The notes beneath the pieces are model-generated. The model made no database searches. It saw only the letters and a list, made by a program, of their open reading frames with translations, and was not told the DNA's origin. This document shows positions 5,575 through 7,958 of a stretch of 7,958 bases of DNA, one piece after another (the first letter of the stretch is position 1; every line of letters starts with the position of its first letter). Position numbers and translations under genes: made by a program. The stretch is from WHSM01 sp050701635 (GTDB lineage: Bacteria > Actinomycetota > Actinomycetes > Mycobacteriales > Micromonosporaceae): contig JBOGDF010000260.1 in assembly GCA_050701635.1 (NCBI GenBank), positions 1-7,958 on the forward strand, in the 5' to 3' direction.

Positions 5575-6726
5575 GTGGAACGCCGCTCGTTTCTCCGCGC
5601 CGCCGTCGTCGGCACCGGCGCCTCAGTCGCCCTCGGCTTCACGCTGAGCCGGGAAGCCCTCGCCTACCCGGCCCTGCCCGGGCCCAGCCCGTACGGGTCG
5701 CTGCAGGCCGCCGACGCCCGCGGCATCATGCTGCCGCAGGGCTTCACCAGCCGCATCATCGCCCGCTCCGGCCAGTCCGTCTCCGGCACCAGCTACGTCT
5801 GGCACGGCGCTCCGGACGGCGGCGCCTGCTTTGCCGACGGTACGGGCTGGATCTACGTCTCCAACGCCGAGCTCGGCAGCGGCGCCGGCGGGGCGAGCGC
5901 GGTGAAGTTCTCCAGCACCGGGAGCATCACCGGCGCGTACCGAATCCTGTCCGGCACCAACCGCAACTGCGCCGGCGGCACCACCCCGTGGGGCAGCTGG
6001 CTGTCCTGTGAGGAGGTCGACCTCGGGTACGTCTACGAGACCTACCCGTCCGGCGGCACCACCGCCGTACGCCGGGCCGCGATGGGCCGGTTCAAGCACG
6101 AGGCGGCCGCCGCGGACCCGACCCGTGGCGTGATCTACCTGACCGAGGACGAGACCGACGGCTGCTTCTACCGGTTCAAGCCGACCACCTGGGGCAGCCT
6201 GTCCACCGGCACCCTGCAGGTGCTGCGCGAAAGCTCTGGCGTCCTGTCCTGGGTGAGCGTCCCCGACCCGGACGGCTCCCCGACCAAGACCCGTTACCAG
6301 GTCAGCGGAGCGAAGAGGTTCGCCGGCGGTGAAGGCGCGTACTACCGCTCCGGCACCTGCTTCTTCACCACCAAGGGCGACAACCGGGTATGGGCGTACG
6401 ACGCGGTGAACAACAAGCTCGCGATCGCGTACGACGACAACGTCACCGGAGCCCCGCTGACCGGCGTCGACAACATCACCGGCGCCACCGCCGGAGACCT
6501 GTACGTCGCCGAGGACGGCGGCAACATGGAGATCTGCATCATCACGCCCAGCGACGTGGTGGCGCCGTTCCTGCGGGTCACCGGCCAGAGCTCGTCCGAG
6601 CTGTGCGGCGTCGCCTTCAACCCGGCCGGCAACCGGCTCTACTTCTCCTCGCAGCGCGGCACCAGCGGCTCCTCCAGCGGCGGGATCACGTACGAGGTGA
6701 CCGGCCCGTTCCGTACCTCCGCCTAG
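5575..6726 (+). CDS. Tat-exported PhoX/DUF839-family protein (putative phosphatase)
   Basis: This 383-residue exported protein belongs to the PhoX (DUF839) beta-propeller family, whose characterised members are Fe/Ca-dependent alkaline phosphatases. The signal peptide is a Tat type: ERRSFLR (2-8), a hydrophobic run, and probable cleavage after ALA at residue 30. The family motif TPWGSWLSCEE (137-147) supplies C145, E146 and E147, the region that holds metal ligands in PhoX. Other acidic, propeller-like motifs are YLTEDETDGCFYRF (188-201), GGEGAYY (251-257), LYVAEDGGNMEI (309-320) and FNPAGNRLYFSSQRG (348-362). It is much shorter than classical PhoX (roughly 600-700 residues), so activity should not be assumed. 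The GTG start is fixed by GGAAGGAG (5561-5568), six bases upstream, and by the signal peptide. It is transcribed divergently from the Tat lipoprotein gene and ends one base before a strong hairpin, so it is probably monocistronic. Confidence 0.85.
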   Translation: MERRSFLRAAVVGTGASVALGFTLSREALAYPALPGPSPYGSLQAADARGIMLPQGFTSRIIARSGQSVSGTSYVWHGAPDGGACFADGTGWIYVSNAELGSGAGGASAVKFSSTGSITGAYRILSGTNRNCAGGTTPWGSWLSCEEVDLGYVYETYPSGGTTAVRRAAMGRFKHEAAAADPTRGVIYLTEDETDGCFYRFKPTTWGSLSTGTLQVLRESSGVLSWVSVPDPDGSPTKTRYQVSGAKRFAGGEGAYYRSGTCFFTTKGDNRVWAYDAVNNKLAIAYDDNVTGAPLTGVDNITGATAGDLYVAEDGGNMEICIITPSDVVAPFLRVTGQSSSELCGVAFNPAGNRLYFSSQRGTSGSSSGGITYEVTGPFRTSA

Positions 6727-6727
6727 G

Positions 6728-6776
6728 GATCGAGGGCCCCGGGTCGCGTGGTGACGCTGACTCGGGGCCCTTGATC
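6728..6776 (+). terminator. Long stem-loop transcription terminator
   Basis: The sequence from 6728 to 6746 pairs with 6758 to 6776 over 19 base pairs, including three G-U pairs, closing an 11-base loop. The core AGGGCCCCG (6733-6741) and CGGGGCCCT (6763-6771) is perfect. It begins one base after the stop codon of the PhoX-like gene. There is no U-tract, which is usual for actinomycete hairpin terminators. It should isolate the PhoX-like gene from the Hsp70-like gene. Confidence 0.85.
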
Positions 6777-6797
6777 ATGGTGGCCACTGCGTAAGCT
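6771..6797 (+). promoter_or_regulatory. Candidate promoter for a leaderless Hsp70-like transcript
   Basis: TAAGCT (6792-6797) fits the TANNNT -10 pattern and ends six bases before the GTG at 6804, the spacing of leaderless actinobacterial genes. TTGATC (6771-6776) is a possible -35, although the 15-base spacer is short and the hexamer lies in the right arm of the upstream terminator. No ribosome binding site precedes the GTG, which supports a leaderless start. Confidence 0.4.
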
Positions 6798-6803
6798 TCC
6801 CGG

Positions 6804-7958
6804 GTGCACAGTCCAGGCTTCCGGCTCGGTATCGACTTCGGCACCTCCCACACGGTGGCGATCTTGCGCTGGCCGGACGGCCGCGCCAAGCCGCTGCTGT
6901 TCGACAGCTCCCCGGTGCTGCCCTCCGCCGTGTACGCCGAGCCCTCCGGATCGCTGGCCACCGGCCGGGACGCGGTGCACAGCGCCCGGATCGACCCGAC
7001 CCGGTTCGAGCCCAACCCGAAGCGGCGGATCGACGACGGCACCACCCTGCTCGGCGACGCGGAGTTCAAGGTCTGCGACCTGATCGCGGCGGTGCTGGCC
7101 CGGGTCGCCGAGGAGGTACGGCGTACCGCGGGCGGCGTACCGGCGGCGGTAACGCTGACCTGTCCCGCCACCTGGGGTGCCAGCCGGCGCAGCGTGCTGA
7201 CCGCGGCCGCGGCGGACGCCGGGCTGGGCACGCCGGCGCTGGTGGAGGAGCCGGTCGCCGCGGCCACGTATTTCGCGCAGCTGTCGGGCAGGGCGTTGCG
7301 TACCGGCTCCGCGGTGGTGGTGTACGACCTGGGCGGCGGCACCTTCGACGTCAGCGTGGTGACGCGTACTCCCGACGGATTTCACACTGTGGCGGTGGCC
7401 GGCCGTGACGACATCGGCGGTCTCGACCTCGACCACGCCCTGGTACGCCGCATCGGCGACGTGCACGGCGCCGCTGACCCACCCCGCTGGCAACGGCTGG
7501 CCAACCCCACCACCCCGACGAGCGCCGTGCCCGCCGGCTGTTCTGGGACGACGTACGAGCCGCGAAGGAGCGGCTGTCGCGGCACGCGTCGGCGGAGCTG
7601 CACGTACCGCTGCTGGACCGTGAGGTGCACCTGACGCGGGAGGAGTTCGAGCAGCTGGCCCGCCCGCTGGTGGCCGACACCGTGACACTGACCGCCGACA
7701 CGCTGCGCCGCAGCGGGGTGCCCGCCGAGCGGCTCGCCGGAGTGTTCCTGGTGGGCGGCGCCAGCCGGATCCCGCTGGTGGCGACCATGGTGCACCAGGG
7801 GCTGCGGATCGCCCCGACCGTGCTGGAGCAGCCGGAGCTGGTCGTCGCCGAAGGCGCCGTCATCGCCGAGGCAGCCGCCGCGACCAGCACGCCGCCGCAG
7901 CCGGTGTCCCCGGCGCCGCCGGTCGCCCCGGCGCCGCGGACACTCACCGCACCCACCC
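6804..7958 (+). CDS. Hsp70-family ATPase domain protein, frameshifted, 3' end outside window
   Basis: This is an Hsp70/actin-fold ATPase. The first frame (6804-7517, 238 residues) has phosphate-1 motif LGIDFGTSHTVAI (8-20), TLTCPATWGASRR (117-129), VEEPVAAATYF (147-157) and phosphate-2 motif VVYDLGGGTFDVSVV (172-186). From 7517 the homology continues one base out of register: the helix RRLFWDDVRAAKERLSRH, then REVHLTREEFEQL, then the adenosine motif VFLVGGASRIPLV (7742-7780). If translation stayed in the first frame it would end at 7634 with unrelated sequence. The nucleotide-binding domain ends near 7880 and a Pro/Ala/Val-rich stretch begins, where DnaK would have its peptide-binding domain; this resembles actinobacterial Hsp70-like proteins with other C-terminal modules rather than DnaK itself. 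The GTG at 6804 is chosen because it leads straight into the ATPase motif. It may be a sequencing error or a real pseudogene. Confidence 0.82.
7513..7517 (+). other. Apparent 1-nt deletion (frameshift) in the Hsp70-like gene
   Basis: The reading frame with Hsp70 homology changes from the 6804 frame to the frame one base back. The second frame has a stop at 7475-7477, so the shift lies between 7478 and about 7517. The smoothest join is at the run of four C (7513-7516): one extra C would read T-T-P-D-E-R-R-A-R-R without a break. A missing base in a C run is a typical sequencing or replication slip. Confidence 0.8.

Noticed and set aside
7510..7520. Programmed ribosomal frameshift in the Hsp70-like gene
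   Set aside because: No X-XXY-YYZ slippery heptamer or clear downstream stimulatory structure is visible, and Hsp70 genes are not known to need one; a missing base in a C run is simpler.
6723..7688. Minus-strand 321-codon frame opposite the Hsp70-like gene
   Set aside because: The plus strand encodes clear ATPase motifs; this frame has shadow composition and runs through the terminator.

Overview
The window looks like chromosomal DNA of a high-GC actinomycete. Codon third positions are strongly G/C, GTG and TTG starts are common, strong GGAGG-type ribosome binding sites alternate with apparently leaderless starts, and Tat signal peptides are present. The word GTAC is clearly over-used. Together with the gene types this suggests a member of the Micromonosporaceae, which is inference only because no 16S or other marker gene is present.

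Layout: (1) 1-524, minus strand, the first 174 codons of an NAD-dependent 3-hydroxybutyryl-CoA dehydrogenase. (2) 643-1331, plus strand, an intact toxin-antitoxin module: a Phd/YefM-type antitoxin and a PIN-domain ribonuclease toxin that overlap by four bases, behind a perfect 9+1+9 palindrome with a third half-site at the antitoxin start. (3) 1350-2318, minus strand, a 322-residue cysteine-rich protein whose C-terminal half resembles YwqG/DUF1963. (4) 2600-4105, plus strand, an aldehyde dehydrogenase with all catalytic residues, preceded by an 18-bp tandem repeat. (5) 4117-5358, minus strand, a class V aminotransferase-like PLP enzyme with a Tat lipoprotein signal. (6) 5575-6726, plus strand, a compact Tat-exported PhoX/DUF839-family protein, ending in a long terminator hairpin. 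(7) 6804-7958, plus strand, an Hsp70-family nucleotide-binding domain followed by a Pro/Ala-rich tail; it is split by an apparent 1-nt frameshift and runs off the window.

The only firm operon is the toxin-antitoxin pair. The other genes mostly alternate in orientation: three divergent spacers (525-642, 2319-2599, 5359-5574) and two very short convergent junctions (1332-1349, 4106-4116). The two divergently transcribed Tat-exported proteins around 5359-5574 are the most suggestive functional pairing, because both should act outside the membrane and share one control region. I see no mobile element, tRNA, rRNA or CRISPR array, and no convincing multi-gene new system. The best leads are the exported PLP enzyme, the frameshifted Hsp70-like gene, the operator layout of the toxin-antitoxin module, and the Cys-rich YwqG-like protein.
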